Of a stretch of 64,000 nt of DNA, positions 40,601-52,340 are shown in pieces. Within the stretch, counting starts at the first letter, position 1. Every line of letters starts with the position of its first letter. Origin of the DNA: Phellopilus nigrolimitatus (lineage: Eukaryota; Basidiomycota; Agaricomycetes; Hymenochaetales; Hymenochaetaceae); NCBI GenBank assembly GCA_021029095.1, contig JAJOHG010000071.1:1-64000 (forward strand), in the 5' to 3' direction. The position numbers were made by a program, and so were the translations under genes. The notes under the pieces were generated by a model. That model was not told where the DNA came from and ran no database searches. It saw nothing but the letters and a program-made list of their open reading frames with translations.

Positions 40601-42177
40601 ACCCAGTATGGTCCTGAGCCAGTACACTGGAGAGACATCAAGGACGTCCTGACGCTTCCCTCTGGGAACAGGCTGCAATGGACGAGTTTATCAGTCTTGT
40701 TGAGAATGGCACCTTCACCCCAGTCAGACTTCCTTCTGGTCGTAAGACCATTGGCTGTCGGTGGGTATTCAAACTCAAGCGCAAGGCAGATGGCTCAGTG
40801 GACAGGCATAAGGCGCGATTGGTGGCAAAGGGTTACTCACAGCGCCCTGGCTTAGAGTTTGCACAGGTGTTTGCTCCTACTGCCAAGTGGGCTGCACTTC
40901 GCGCTATACTGGCCTTGGCTGCAATTGAGGACCTGGAGTTGTTCAGCATTGACATCTCCACTGCATTCCTCAATGGTGACTTGGATCATGACGTCTACAT
41001 GGACCAGCCAGAAGGGTTTGAGGAGTACTATGGCGCCGGGTTTGTGCTTAAGCTTGCTAAGGCGATCTATGGTCTTAAGCAGGCTGGACGCCAATGGCAC
41101 AAGAAACTCGACTCTGTGTTGAAGGGCATGAGCTTCTCTTTGGTTCGCTGCGACAACAGCATTTGGGTCTACAGACGCGACGATGTGCGCATCATCATTC
41201 CAGTCTATGTGGATGACATGACTATTGCTGCAAAGTCAAAGGAGCAATTCTTGTTTGTCAAGCACGAACTTGAAAAGCATTTCAAACTGCGCGACCTCGG
41301 CCCTACCTCCTTCCTGCTTGGTGTCCATATTGAGAGAGACCGCTCAATACGATCCTTATCCCTTTCTCAGCGCCAGTACATCACTGACTTGCTTGAGCGT
41401 TTTGAAATGGCTGGATGCAGCGAGGTTTCCACTCCACTACCAGAAGGTCATCGTCTCAGCAAGTCCATGGGTCCCCTCACTCCAGAAGAGATCGCATTCA
41501 TGAAGACTGTCCCCTACAGGCAGCTGATTGGTGCACTCATGTATCTGGCTGTGGCAACGCGTCCTGACATCTCATATGCAGTTGGACTTCTTGCGCGCTT
41601 CAGTTCTAATCCTGGTCCTGCTCACTGGAAGGCTGCAAAGCACTTGTGTCGTTACCTTCAGGGTACCAAAGACATGAAGTTGACTTATGCGCCTGACAAG
41701 AACTCGTCTGAATTGTTCACCACATTCACTGACGCGGACCATGGAGGGGATGAGGATGACAGGCGCTCTACAAGCGGCCTGGTGGTTAAGATGGGAACTG
41801 GTGCTATCAGCTGGGCTAGTTGACTTCAGACTATTGTCACTCTCTCTACCACTGAAGCGGAATACATCTCTGCTGTTCAGGGTGGTCAGGAGATTATGTG
41901 GTTGCGCAACTTGTTCTCAGAATTTGGCTATGAGTTCAATGTGCCTTCCACACTCTATGTGGACAACCAGTCTGCCCTTGCTGTTGCCAGGAACCCTGAA
42001 CACCATGGACGGATGAAGCACCTGGACTTGCGGCACTACTGGCTGCGGGATGTGGTTGAGTCGGGTCTCATTGACATTCGCTACCTCCCTACCAAGTCTA
42101 TGCCGGCTGACATCATGACCAAGGCGCTTGGACGCGTGAAGGTGATTGAGATGCGTGGTATGCTGGGTCTTTTGTGA
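37699..42177 (+). pseudogene. copia unit C gag-pol with many one-base deletions
   Basis: ATG at 37699. Relative to sister units it has lost single bases in short homopolymers near 38062 (GG to G), 40083 (TTTT to TTT), 40293 (TTT to TT) and 40643 (GGG to GG), plus two more in the leader at about 37411 and 37431. There is a 9-bp in-frame loss at about 38293 and a small insertion near 40230. A TGA at 41821-41823 is shared with copia A. Its 3' third also resembles copia A more than unit B. Confidence 0.9.
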
Positions 42178-42205
42178 TTGACAGGCGTGTCAGATCAGGG
42201 GGGAG

Positions 42206-42483
42206 TATTGGATATAGTATGATCTTGGACACTTTATTTCCTTTTATTATTTTGCGTACCAGGTGACTTGAACTCCTGACTTGTTGTTCTGCGTCACCTG
42301 ACATGTTGATGTATTACATAATGCTTCCCTTGAAGCGGCAGAGTCCATGGATGGTGCTCTCTATCTTTTGCACTCATCCATTGGACTCAGGCATGTTTAG
42401 TTTCCTTAATATATTATCTTTTGCACTCATCCATTGGACTCAGGTCACTGTCTGTGTTTGTTGTGAGACCACTCCGCCTCACA
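42206..42483 (+). repeat. copia LTR shared by units C and D
   Basis: 278 bp, same structure as the other LTRs; followed directly by GCTCGACTGCAG with no primer-binding site. Confidence 0.9.
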
Positions 42484-42800
42484 GCTCGACTGCAGGGCCT
42501 TAGTTTGCCCTTTGTGACGCTCCTTTGAGTGTTTACTTAAGCCTAGAGCCTCTCTCATCCAGCGGTGCCTGCGGAGTCTTAACAGACTGACAGACCAGCA
42601 CTGTCTTGCGACGATTCTGTGTATACATCGATCATTTTGGGTGTTTGGAATCTGTTTGGCTGGTATTGACCTGATATCTGCAAATCGCGTAATTCGGCTT
42701 GTACACGTTTTTGGCCATCACGCCCCAACCGCTTGTCCGTTTGATCCCCAACTTCGCACTCTCACTCGCACCACCATCGTCTACCATCGCTCCCATCGTC

Positions 42801-45732
42801 ATGTCCGCATCTACCACCTCCGACTCGCAATCGACATTTTCCTTCGCTAAGCTCAACGATAGCAACTATGCGACATGGAGACTCGAAATGCGAGCTGCCC
42901 TCCAGGCCAAAACTCTCTGGCGCATCGCTTCTGGCATTGCAACCAAACCGTCAAAGGCAGAGGAGCAGGAGGCATGGGAGGAGAAATCGGAGCAAGCAGC
43001 TGGCTTTATCTACGGAAAACTCGAGCATGGCATGCAGATCCTGGTTCAGGACGATTTGGATAACCCAGTGGAGATGTTGAAGAAGCTGAAGGAGCTTAAC
43101 CAGCAGGACAATGCGGCATCGCGTTTTATTGCCTATGACGAGTTCTTCAGCATTGCCAAAGCTGAGGACGAGTCGCTTACTGCCCTCACTGCTCGCGTTG
43201 AGGAGTCGTTGCACAAGCTCAGGAATGCGCGCAGCTCTAAACTCACCCTTGTCCAGTTCGAGGATGAGCTTGCGTCCATGTGTCTTATTCGCGCCCTCCC
43301 AGACGAGTACAAAGCCTTTCGATCTGCCCTCCTCCTCATGCCTACCTTCACCCTCGAGACGGTCAAGAAAGCGTTCTTGCAGGAGCAGAAAGCCAGTGGC
43401 CCTCGTGCTGCAGACTCTGCACTCGCTCTCAAGGCCTCTACTCCACCCTCCAAATCGACTTCATCGTCCTCCTCCTCGTCTCAGCCTCTTGTCTGCGATT
43501 TCTGCGGCATGAAGAACCACCTTGAAGCAACTTGCTACAAGCGTAACGATGCGATCAAGGAGTTGAAGGACAAGAAGAAGAGGGGAGGCAAGGCAAAGGC
43601 CAATGCGGCGCAGGAGGATACAGAGTCGACTCAGTCTGCTGAGTTTGCTGGCAATGCAAGTACCCATGACTTCACAAATCCCAACTCGCCCCTCCTCTCT
43701 GATGCAGGATCTGACTGGATTGTTGATACAGGCGCCACTTGCCACATGACACCTCATCGTCATTGGTTCAACCAATATACCCCTAATCGCACACCCATCC
43801 GCCTCGCCAACAACGACGTTATTTACTCAGTTGGAATGGGGACTGTCCGCTTTCAACCAGTGGTCAATGGAAAGAAGGGTCGTCTGCTAGAGTTTGAGCG
43901 TGTTCTTCATGTACCAGATCTCAGAAACAATCTCCTCTCAGTCCTGTATTTAACTCGTGTCAAATCCTACATTGTCACTATCAAGTCTGATCAGATTCTA
44001 TTTCGTCGCAACGGCACTCTCCTCTTCACTGCTGCAATCAACACCAACTATGCCGCGTTCCTCAATGGACAAGTTGTGCCCATGACTCAATTCTCTGGCA
44101 TGGTTAGCACCTGTCCACTCGACTTAACGCTCTGGCATCGTCGTTTTGCGCACTTGAATCATGGGGATGTCAAGAGACTGATTGATCATGACATGGTTAA
44201 GGGGATTACTGTGAAGTCTATGGAGTCGCCTGACCCAATCTGCGAGCCTTGCATTGCAGGCAAGCAGCATAGGTCGAATGTCTCAAGACTTGCATCGCAT
44301 CGCTCTACTGGTCTGTTGCAGCTGGTCCACTCTGATGTGCATGGCCCTCTGCCAGTTCAAACTCGGCATGGCTATCGTTACTGGATCACATTCATTGATG
44401 ATTACAGTCGGCGCTGGGGAGTCATACCCCTTAAAAAGAAAAGCGATGCGTTTGACGCTTTCAAGCGCTACAAAGCACATGCAGAGAACCAGCTCAACCT
44501 GAAGATCAAAGCGACGCGCGATGACAAGGGAGGAGAGTACATGCCAAAGGCATGGGAGCAATTCTGCATTTCTGAAGGGATTCACCGGCAACACACTGTT
44601 CGTGATGAACCCCACCAGAATGGAGTAGCTGAGCGCGCTAATCGCACTTTGGCTGAGGGCATTACCACTATGCTGAACGAAGCACACCTACCTGCCAGTT
44701 TCTGGTGGGATGCGGTCAATGCTTTTGTTCATGTACACAATCGCTCTCCAACTTCTGCTGTCCAGGGCAAGACACCCTATGAGCTGTGGCACAATTCCAA
44801 GCCGGATGTGTCGCATTTTCGAGTATTTGGCTGCACCTCCTATGTGCATGTCAAGAAAGATATGCGCAAACAGCTCCAGTCACATACACAGAAATGCTCT
44901 TTTATTGGTTACCCTGAGAACTACAAAGGCTGGATATTCTGGAACTCCATAACGCGCAAAGAGGTCATTAGCGACTCTGCTCAGTTTGATGAGCGCGTGT
45001 TCCCTGGAAATACCAGGTCTCCTGTCGACTTAAGGGTTCCAACTCCTCCAGAGGCTACAGCTGTGCCGGAACAGGGGGGAGATGGCGATGTGGATGATGT
45101 TCCGCCACTTCTTCTCCCTGCTAATCCACCAGCTCCTCCTCCTTGTCCTGCCACTCCTCCTGCTCGTCCCCCACCAGCTCCAGTCACTCCTCCCTTTCGT
45201 CCTGCACCACCTCCGGTGACTCCAACTCGGCCTGCTGTAAAGCGCGAGCGAGCTCCATCGGATGTACCTCCTGACCCTCCTGTGTTCTCTCCCTCTGCTC
45301 ACCCTCCTCCTGCGAAACGACCCAAGGAACCTCCTGCTCCCATTCCTGCACCTGAGTCTACACCTGCACCTGAAGCGCCTTCTTGGCCTTCAACGTCCTG
45401 GCGCCCTCAGCCACGTCCCATGCATGGGTACAGAGATGCAGTGATTAATCCACTTGCAGATTATCCAGGTCGTCGCATTCCTAGGGCTCCAGCTGCACCA
45501 GCACCGGAAGCAGCACCTACACCTGAGCCTGTGATTGAGCGCAGTGACGAGTTAGACATCATGTCTGAGGATGAGATGCAGGCTGAGGCGCTTATGTTTG
45601 CTGGACTTATGGACTTTGGGGCAAATGCGGCACTTGAGGACTGCTACATCAGTTTTGAGGACACACACAATCATGTGTTGAAGTCTACAAACTGCTTTGA
45701 GCATGTCTTCTCTGCGGAGGTGCGCACCCAGT
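42801..45732 (+). pseudogene. copia unit D gag-pol, truncated by copia E
   Basis: ATG at 42801, open for 977 codons to the exact LTR end of copia E at 45733. It includes Gag, CCHC knuckle, protease D309, the complete integrase core and the Pro-rich linker (an extra STPAPE segment present), and ends at CFEHVFSAEVRTQ. No stop occurs before the junction. The rest should lie beyond the window if E is a simple insertion. Confidence 0.9.
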
Positions 45733-46010
45733 TGTGAGGCGAAGTGGTCTCACAACAAACACAGACAGTGACCTGAGTCCAATGGATGAGTGCAAAAGAT
45801 AATGTATTATGGAAACTAAACATGCCTGAGTCCAATGGATGAGTGCAAAAGATAGAGAGCACCATCCATGGACTCTGCCGCTTCAAGGGAAGCATTATGT
45901 AATACATCAACATGTCAGGTGACGCAGAACAACAAGTCAGGAGTTCAAGTCACCCGGTACGCAAAATAATAAAAGGAATAAAAGTGTCCAAGATCATACT
46001 ATATCCAATA
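45733..46010 (-). repeat. copia E 3' LTR
   Basis: 278 bp in minus orientation, beginning TGTGAGGCG at the junction with unit D; polypurine complement CTCCCCC follows. Confidence 0.9.
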
Positions 46011-47679
46011 CTCCCCCTTGATCTGACACGCCTGTCAATCACAGAAGACCCAGCATACCACGCATCTCAATCATCTTCACGCGTCCAAGCGCCTTGGTCA
46101 TGATGTCAGCCGGCATAGACTTGGTGGGGAGATAGCGAATGTCAATAAGACCCGACTCAACCACATCGCGCAGCCAATAGTGCCGCAAGTCCAAGTGCTT
46201 CATCCGACCATGGTGCTCAGGGTTCCTGGCAACAGCAAGGGCAGATTGGTTGTCCACATAGAGTGTGGAGGGCGCATTGAACTCATAGCCAAATTCTGAA
46301 AACAAGTTGCGCAACCACATAATCTCCTGACCACCCTGAACAGCAGAGATGTATTCCGCTTCAGTGGTAGAGAGAGTGACAATAGTCTGAAGACGACTAG
46401 CCCAGCTGATAGCACCAGTTCCCATCTTAACCACCAGGCCGCTTGTAGAGCGCCTGTCATCCTCATCCCCTCCATGGTCCGCGTCAGTGAATGTGGTGAA
46501 CAATTCAGACGAGTTCTTGTCAGGCGCATAAGTCAACTTCATGTCTTTGGTACCCTGAAGGTAACGACACAAGTGCTTTGCAGCCTTCCAGTGAGCAGGA
46601 CCAGGATTAGAACTGAAGCGCGCAAGAAGTCCAACTGCATATGAGATGTCAGGACGCGTTGCCACAGCCAGATACATGAGTGCACCAATCAGCTGCCTGT
46701 AGGGAACAGTCTTCATGAATGCGATCTCTTCTGGAGTGAGGGGACCCATGGACTTGCTGAGACGATGGCCTTCTGGTAGTGGAGTGGAAACCTCGCTGCA
46801 TCCAGCCATCTCAAAGCGCTCAAGTAAGTCAGTGATGTATTGGCGCTGAGACAGGTATAGGGATCGGATTGAGCGGTCTCTCTCAATATGGACGCCAAGC
46901 AGGAAGGAGGTAGGGCCGAGGTCGCGCAGTTTGAAGTGCTTTTCAAGTTCGCGCTTGACAAACAAGAATTGCTCCTTCGACTTTGCAGCAATGGTCATGT
47001 CATCCACATAGACTGGAATGATGATGCGTACATCGTCGCGTCTGTAGACCCAAATGCTGTTGTCGCAGCGAACCAAAGAGAAGCCCATGCCTTTCAACAC
47101 AGAGTCGAGTTTCTTGTGCCATTGGCGTCCAGCTTGCTTAAGGCCATAGATCGCCTTAGCAAGCTTGAGCACAAAGCCGGCGCCATAGTACTCCTCAAAA
47201 CCTTCTGGTTGATCCATGTAGACGTCATGATCCAAGTCACCATTGAGGAACGCAGTGGAGATGTCAATGCTGAACAACTCCAAGTCCTCAATTGCAGCCA
47301 ACATCAGGAAACTGCATTTTCAGAATAGTTGACGTAGTGTCAAACACTTACGTAGGAAGGTAGTTGATAGCATGTTTAGCATGTTTAGCATGTTTAGCGT
47401 GTTTAGTGCATTTAGCTATTAGGTGGATAGTGTGGTAGCGTGATTAGCTTCTATAGTTTCTATAGTTGTTATTAGGATGTACTCATATTTAAACTCATTG
47501 TCTAATTGTGCCCCGGACAAACCATGCATAAATTCAGTATTGGTCCGTAATCCAGCAACTCAAAGTATGATATCAATGTTCATATCGAACTTAAGTAATG
47601 AGCCTGTCTGATATACATCTTTATAGGTTGTTTTGTCAGTAAAACTGCTGACAAAAAACTGCTTTGCCAGCTCCACTAG

Positions 47680-47725
47680 GGCTCATCACGAGTCCTTAAT
47701 ACCCATGGAAAACTGTGACTACTAG
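47680..47725 (-). repeat. hAT-like family B end fragment
   Basis: TAGGGCTCATCACGAGTCCTT continued by right-end subterminal sequence on the minus strand, about 46 bp, abutting the left end of B4. Confidence 0.6.
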
Positions 47726-48473
47726 TAGGGCTCACCACAAGTCCACCGAGGGTTGACCCGGATCCGTTGGCAGGTCACCCGCGACGAAAAATTCTATTCC
47801 CAGACCTGCCTTGACCCGGACACATACAGACATGGATTCCTGGGTCCTCAGAAACCCGCGGGTGCAGGTCAAGCAGGTCAACGGTTAGTTTACAATTTTT
47901 ATAGCATTATGCAGCACTTGTTAGAAATAAATAGTAAATGATACGAAAACACTCTACAAGCTGATCCCCAGCCTCTGTGTCTTGATTCCTATCCTTCTCC
48001 TTAACTTGATGAGGTGCTCCGAGCTCGGGCTGCCCTGTGCACAAAATGAAACTTGCAGAATGAAGCACGCAAAACGAAGTGCAAAGAACAAAGTGCGAAA
48101 AAAGAAATCGTGGGAGTTTAGGGAATGCATGGGAAAGTGCAGACAAGTCTGTCCGTTGCTTCTGTTGGCTTAGTCATAAATCAGAAATATGATCTTTTGA
48201 CCCCTGCAAAATCCAAAATTCATATGAACTAGAGTTCTAAACAATTTGAACTTCACTTTATATGACCCTAATGAATGTTCTGTATCATCACTGGCTGCCT
48301 TGAAAACCTATGAACTACCTGGGGGTAATGGAAAATCACAAATTCTCGACCCGGACCCATGACAATCTGTTTCCCACAGATCGCCCGTTGACGGGTGATC
48401 CGTGAATATGGATCTGTAGTCCAGGTTTGGTCACAGGTTTCCACAGGTTTTTAAAGTCTCATGGTGAGCTCTA
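47726..48473 (+). mobile_element. hAT-like element B4, degenerate
   Basis: 748 bp. The left end TAGGGCTCACCACAAGTC and right end TCTCATGGTGAGCTCTA are decayed TIRs. Left (47726-47885) and right (about 48310-48473) terminal zones match B1/B2. The centre is about 420 bp of unrecognised AT-rich sequence. No target duplication is visible, so one flank has been rearranged. It is older than B1-B3. Confidence 0.7.
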
Positions 48474-49370
48474 TCTGACACGCCCAGAGTGCCACCGGCT
48501 CCAGGGAAGCTGCCTGGAGTCCCTGGGCCACCAAGGAATCTGCCCGCACCGGGGAAGCTGCCTGCGCCAGGCACTCCACCTGCACCTGCAGATTGGTAGA
48601 ACTTCTGCATGATTGGGCCCGCGATTCCTTTGAGCTCCTTCTGCTTCTTCTTGTACTCCTCCTTCGACGCTTCCTGCAAGTTGTCGAGCCATGAAATCGC
48701 CTCATTCACTGCAGTCTCAAGGAGTGTTTTGTTGTCTGCGTCGAACTTGTCCTTCACCTTCTCATCCGTGATTGAATTGCACAGGTGGTACACGTAGGAC
48801 TCGAGACCGTTCTTGGTAGTGATATGCAAAGCGGCTCCCTTGCCCTCAGCTATAAAGAAATATAGTCAGAGTTTAATATGGATGATAGAACTGAGTATTT
48901 GCTTACCCTTGAATTTCTCAGTGTTGCTGACCATACACTTGATCTCCTCCTTCGTAAGATGACCCTTGTCATTAGTGATCATGATGCGGTTTGACTTTCC
49001 GGTCATCTTATCCGAGGCAGACACGTTAAGGATACCGTTAGTGTTGATGTCGAAGGTGACCTCAACCTGAGGAACACTGCGCAGGTGGGTCACCAGAAAG
49101 CTCGATCTTGCCGAGGAGGTTGTTGTCCTTCATGCGCGCATGCTCGCCCTTGAAATCCTGGATAAGGACACCGGACTGGTTGTCAGAGTATGTCGAGAAG
49201 ATTTTGGACTTCATCAGGACAGTCGTGTTGCACTTAATTAGCGCAGTCATGACACCACTGGCGGTCTCGATACCGAGCGAGAGCGGTGCGACATTGAGGA
49301 GGAGATTCTGAGTCTTCTAGGAAGGTGAGGATGGCAGCCTGAACAGCGGCACCGTGCAAAGTCATGTTGC
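48474..49370 (-). pseudogene. cytosolic Hsp70 fragment (C-terminal third)
   Basis: Minus strand: [46 protein letters not shown], then the substrate-binding domain [19 protein letters not shown] 57-nt intron follows (48850-48906, GTAAGC...TTTATAG). The lid comes next (KNGLESYVYHLCNSITD, NEAISWLDNLQEASKEEY) with a Gly/Pro-rich tail. A frameshift near ELSGD/PPAQ and a substitution-rich sequence mark it as a pseudogene. The 3' end stops at the hAT B4 terminus, so the EEVD terminus is lost. Hsp70 is an ATP-dependent cytosolic chaperone. Confidence 0.85.
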
Positions 49371-50384
49371 AAACAAACAAATTGATGATACACTGATGAT
49401 GCACATCAAATTTTAGCTAAGTTCAATTTCCCATGCTCCGTCAGAGCGTTCAGACGGAAGCACCCAAAGTGTGGGAAAACACGTGACAAGTGATGACTCG
49501 CATGGAAATATGTGACAAGTGGCACATGATGTGACTCATGATGATTTTCATTGCCACGTCACTTTGTCTTTTTCGCCACCATCATCCCCTCCCACTCTTA
49601 CATTTGTTTTTCTATTTTCTTTTGCTTTATTCTTTCTAGCCCTATCTCTGCGCGGCTAAGGGAGCCCAATTAGGAGCCGCTGCGCGAGTGGGGTAGTGCA
49701 TGTTGAGCTATTATGCTTCCTTGTGTTTATAGTAAAGGTTTTTTTTATGATGCAATTTTTCCCTTTGCTTCGACTCACTACCACCAGCCTGGGCAGAAAG
49801 ATGGCTTTGAAGTTGCTTCATGCCTTAGCACTGAGGTTTGCTTCATGTGCCTGCTTGGGTGGTGATGGGTTTTCCCCTATGCTCCAACCACCGGCCTGGG
49901 CAGAAAAGATGGCATTGAAGTTGCTTCATGCCTTAGCACTGAGGTTTGCTTCATGTGTCTGCTCACACGGTGATGGCTCGCTTCATGCACTCTCCCCCAC
50001 AGATCCTGTGCGGATGTTCACCTTCTGGTTGTTTGTTAATGTTGGTTACTTAACTTTGCCTCCCTGATCGTCGGTACACGTCTGACCAGTACGACGGGCC
50101 CGTGACCCGAGCGTTGACCGTTCGCAGACGCAATACTCCCAACAGTAGTGCCAACAGCCGCAATTCGAACCTCAAGCCAATGCCAACCGCCAGACTATGT
50201 GGAGTTCGGTGTTGGATGCTGGACGCGACCCAGCTATGCCTGCGCATCCGGGACACGTTCGTGCAGATGGAGTAGCCCGCGGAGGCCATGACGAAGGCGT
50301 TTACACCGCAGGGTTTACTGTCTGCTGGCCCGCAGGACAAGCAGGACCGGTCTGCGAAGCGCCAGGAGGAGCTCGCGCGCGAGA
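49371..50384. other. non-coding stretch in element G with a 107-bp tandem duplication
   Basis: Nothing coding recognised with confidence. A duplicated unit starting CCAGCCTGGGCAGAAAGATGG / CCGGCCTGGGCAG occurs at 49784 and 49891. A peptide-like stretch MTKAFTPQGLLSAGPQ appears near 50288 but no family could be named. Confidence 0.5.
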
Positions 50385-50912
50385 CGGGCGCGTCGAGGCA
50401 AGTTCAGGGCGAGATGCGGCGGGAAGAAAATGCAAACGCACCTTGGTCTTGTCTTTTTTCGACTCCTTGTCCTTCCTCTCTGCCTTCGCCCGGGCGATGG
50501 CGGCCGCGGCCTGGCGCGCCTTGGTGCGGTCGATCTCGGTCTGGTTGCGGCACGCGGCGATGGCGGCAAGGTCGGCGCCGACGATGCCGCGCTGGTGCTT
50601 CACGGTGCGGCGCGTGCGCTTCTTGGAGGCCTCCTCGGCGAGCCCCTTCTTGTGCATGCACCGGTAGACCTGCGTCCACGCAATCTTGCGCGGGTTCTTG
50701 CGCTGCAGGAAGAGTGACTCGTTCGTTCTTGCCGTTTGCGAAGCGGAAGACCTGGAGAGACGGGGGTTCAGCAGCAGTCGAATGTGGGCGGACAAGCGCG
50801 CGCGGTCGGACTGACGCACTTTGCTGTCGCCGCAAACGAACAAGCGCCCCTTGCTGGGGTAGATTTTGTAGCCCGAGAACGAGTCGATTTCAACCTTCTG
50901 TAGGTCCGAGCG
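50385..50912 (-). pseudogene. ribosomal protein eL24 pseudogene, copy 1
   Basis: Minus strand: KVEIDSFSGYKIYPSKGR, then LFVCGDSK; a 68-nt intron (50752-50819, GTGCGT...CTCCAG); VFRFANGKNE; SLFLQRKNPRKIAWTQVYR; HKKGLAEEASKKRTRR; TVKHQRGIVGADLAAI; then a basic tail. This is large-subunit protein eL24. A 4-bp duplication (GTTCGTTC on the plus strand, 50721-50728) shifts the frame. The ATG exon is not present. The retained intron indicates DNA-level capture. Confidence 0.85.
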
Positions 50913-51607
50913 GGTGCTCCGTCAGCGACCCTCCATCCTTACCCCATCCCTCACTGCCTCCACCACTGTAGCGCCCCTCCTGCCCCTCCCACGACCTCCA
51001 AACCGATTCTCACGCCCATCAGCACCGGGCCCTCAACAACGACCACCTCACCATCGAGCGGCGCGCCATACCCGTCCCCGCCGACTTCGCCGCCGTCGAC
51101 CGCCGCATCCGCGGGGACAGACGACGCCGCAGAGAGCCCCAGCCCCGCATCGAGCGAGGACAGCGCGCTCCCGGCGTCGCCGAACAGCACAGGCGCCGCG
51201 GCGGGCGGCAGCCCCCGCCGTACCCGCACGAGCCCGCACACACGCGCAGCGGCAGCGCGTACGCGCCAGTGCCCGTGCCGCCGCCGTATGGCAAACTCGG
51301 CGAGGCGTTCTCGCTCCCCGGGTTCAGCGCGGGCTTCGGCGCGGTCGGCGTCGTCGCGCCGATGGCGCAGGCGCTGCAGGTGCACCGTGCGCCCGCGCGT
51401 GCCGCTGCTGGGAAGACGGGCGGCGAGCCGACGCTCGTGTCGAGCGTGTCCATGGGCCACGGCCATGGCTTCGGCGGCGGCGTGGTCGGATATGGAGGCG
51501 GCGGGGGCAGGGACGAGGACGCGATGATGGTCGTGCTGGACGACGAGAAGCGCGCGGGCACGGCGTACTACGAGACCGTGCACCGCCCAATGGGCCGCGC
51601 ACCGCAC
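50913..51607 (+). other. GC-rich Ser/Pro-rich gene fragment, unrecognised
   Basis: Plus-strand coding-like pieces in shifting frames: ISTGPSTTTTSPSSGAPYPS, then SEDSALPASPNSTGAAAGG, then VPPPYGKLGEAFSLPGFSAG and MGHGHGFGGGVVGYGGGGG. Low-complexity composition prevents assignment. It is sandwiched between two copies of the eL24 3' half. Confidence 0.4.
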
Positions 51608-51850
51608 GCGAGAGACGGGCGCGTCGAGGCAAGTTCAGGGCGAGATCCGGCGGGAAGAAAACGCAAACGCACCTTGGTCTTGTCCTTTTCGACTCCTTGT
51701 CCTTCTTCTCTGCCTTCGCCCTGGCGATGGCAGCCTGGCACACCTTCGTGCGGTCAATTTCGGTCTGGTTGCGGTGCGCGGTCGACGATGCCGTGCTGGT
51801 GCTTTACGGTGCGGCACGCGCGCTTCTTTGAGGTCTCGTGCGCTAGGCCC
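51608..51850 (-). pseudogene. ribosomal protein eL24 pseudogene, second 3' half
   Basis: A diverged duplicate of 50385-50650 in the same orientation (basic tail, then TVKHQHGIVD). It has extra deletions, for example across the AAIAACRNQTEID region, and stops within the RTRR motif. Both copies share the upstream GACGGGCGCGTCGAGGCAAG flank, so the duplication included non-coding sequence. Confidence 0.75.
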
Positions 51851-51867
51851 AACTCTCGCTTTTTTGG

Positions 51868-52330
51868 TTGAAGGCTTTTTATTTGCTCGTCTTCTTGCGT
51901 TCGATCAACCCCCATATGCAAACCCTCCAACATATCATGGCCCATCGGGGCGCTTGCGCGACCCGCTCAAACGCTCGATGGCACCCATATACCCCGCCGC
52001 GCCAGATTGGCTCGGCGGGCACGTCGGCTGCGAGCACACCCAATCATGCTGCTCTTCTCCTGTCTTCTCACCATCACTGTGTCGACAACAATCATTTAAT
52101 CACCCCTGCTTCGTCTGTGTACACTATCTCTCCCGCATCCTCTTCATTTTCTCAATTCCCACACCCCTCATCCTCTGACTCGCAACTTGTGTTGCCTCAG
52201 GCTCCAAAACCGCAACCTGCTCCAAAGGTCCCTCCGGCAAAAGCAAATTACGTGGAGTCACTCGTCGGTGAGTCTAAGTGTTTACGACACGGCTTCTTTC
52301 GCGATGTGTGTCTGATTATTCCTGTATTAG
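51868..52330 (+). other. unrecognised coding-like fragment
   Basis: A plus-strand frame with SSSDSQLVLPQAPKPQPAP and KVPPAKANYVESLV followed by a GTGAGT donor at about 52267 and a TTAG acceptor at about 52331. It may be an exon of a Pro/Ser-rich protein. No family assigned. Confidence 0.35.
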
Positions 52331-52340
52331 ATCAAGCCGT

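Larger units (their letters stand above)
31996..45732 (+). mobile_element. tandem copia array: units B, C and truncated D with shared LTRs
   Basis: LTRs at 31996-32274, 37106-37383 and 42206-42483 alternate with internal regions. Unit B is 5,110 bp and unit C 5,100 bp; unit D is cut at 45732 by copia E. Neighbouring units share one LTR, as produced by LTR-LTR recombination. In all three, the internal region starts directly at GCTCGACTGCAG: the 682 bp equivalent to 21664-22345, including the primer-binding site, is missing. These units therefore could not have been made independently by normal reverse transcription. Confidence 0.9.

Noticed and set aside
50914..51831. 305-residue arginine-rich ORF
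   Set aside because: The composition follows the GC content of a frame shifted from more protein-like frames on the same strand; low-complexity shadow.
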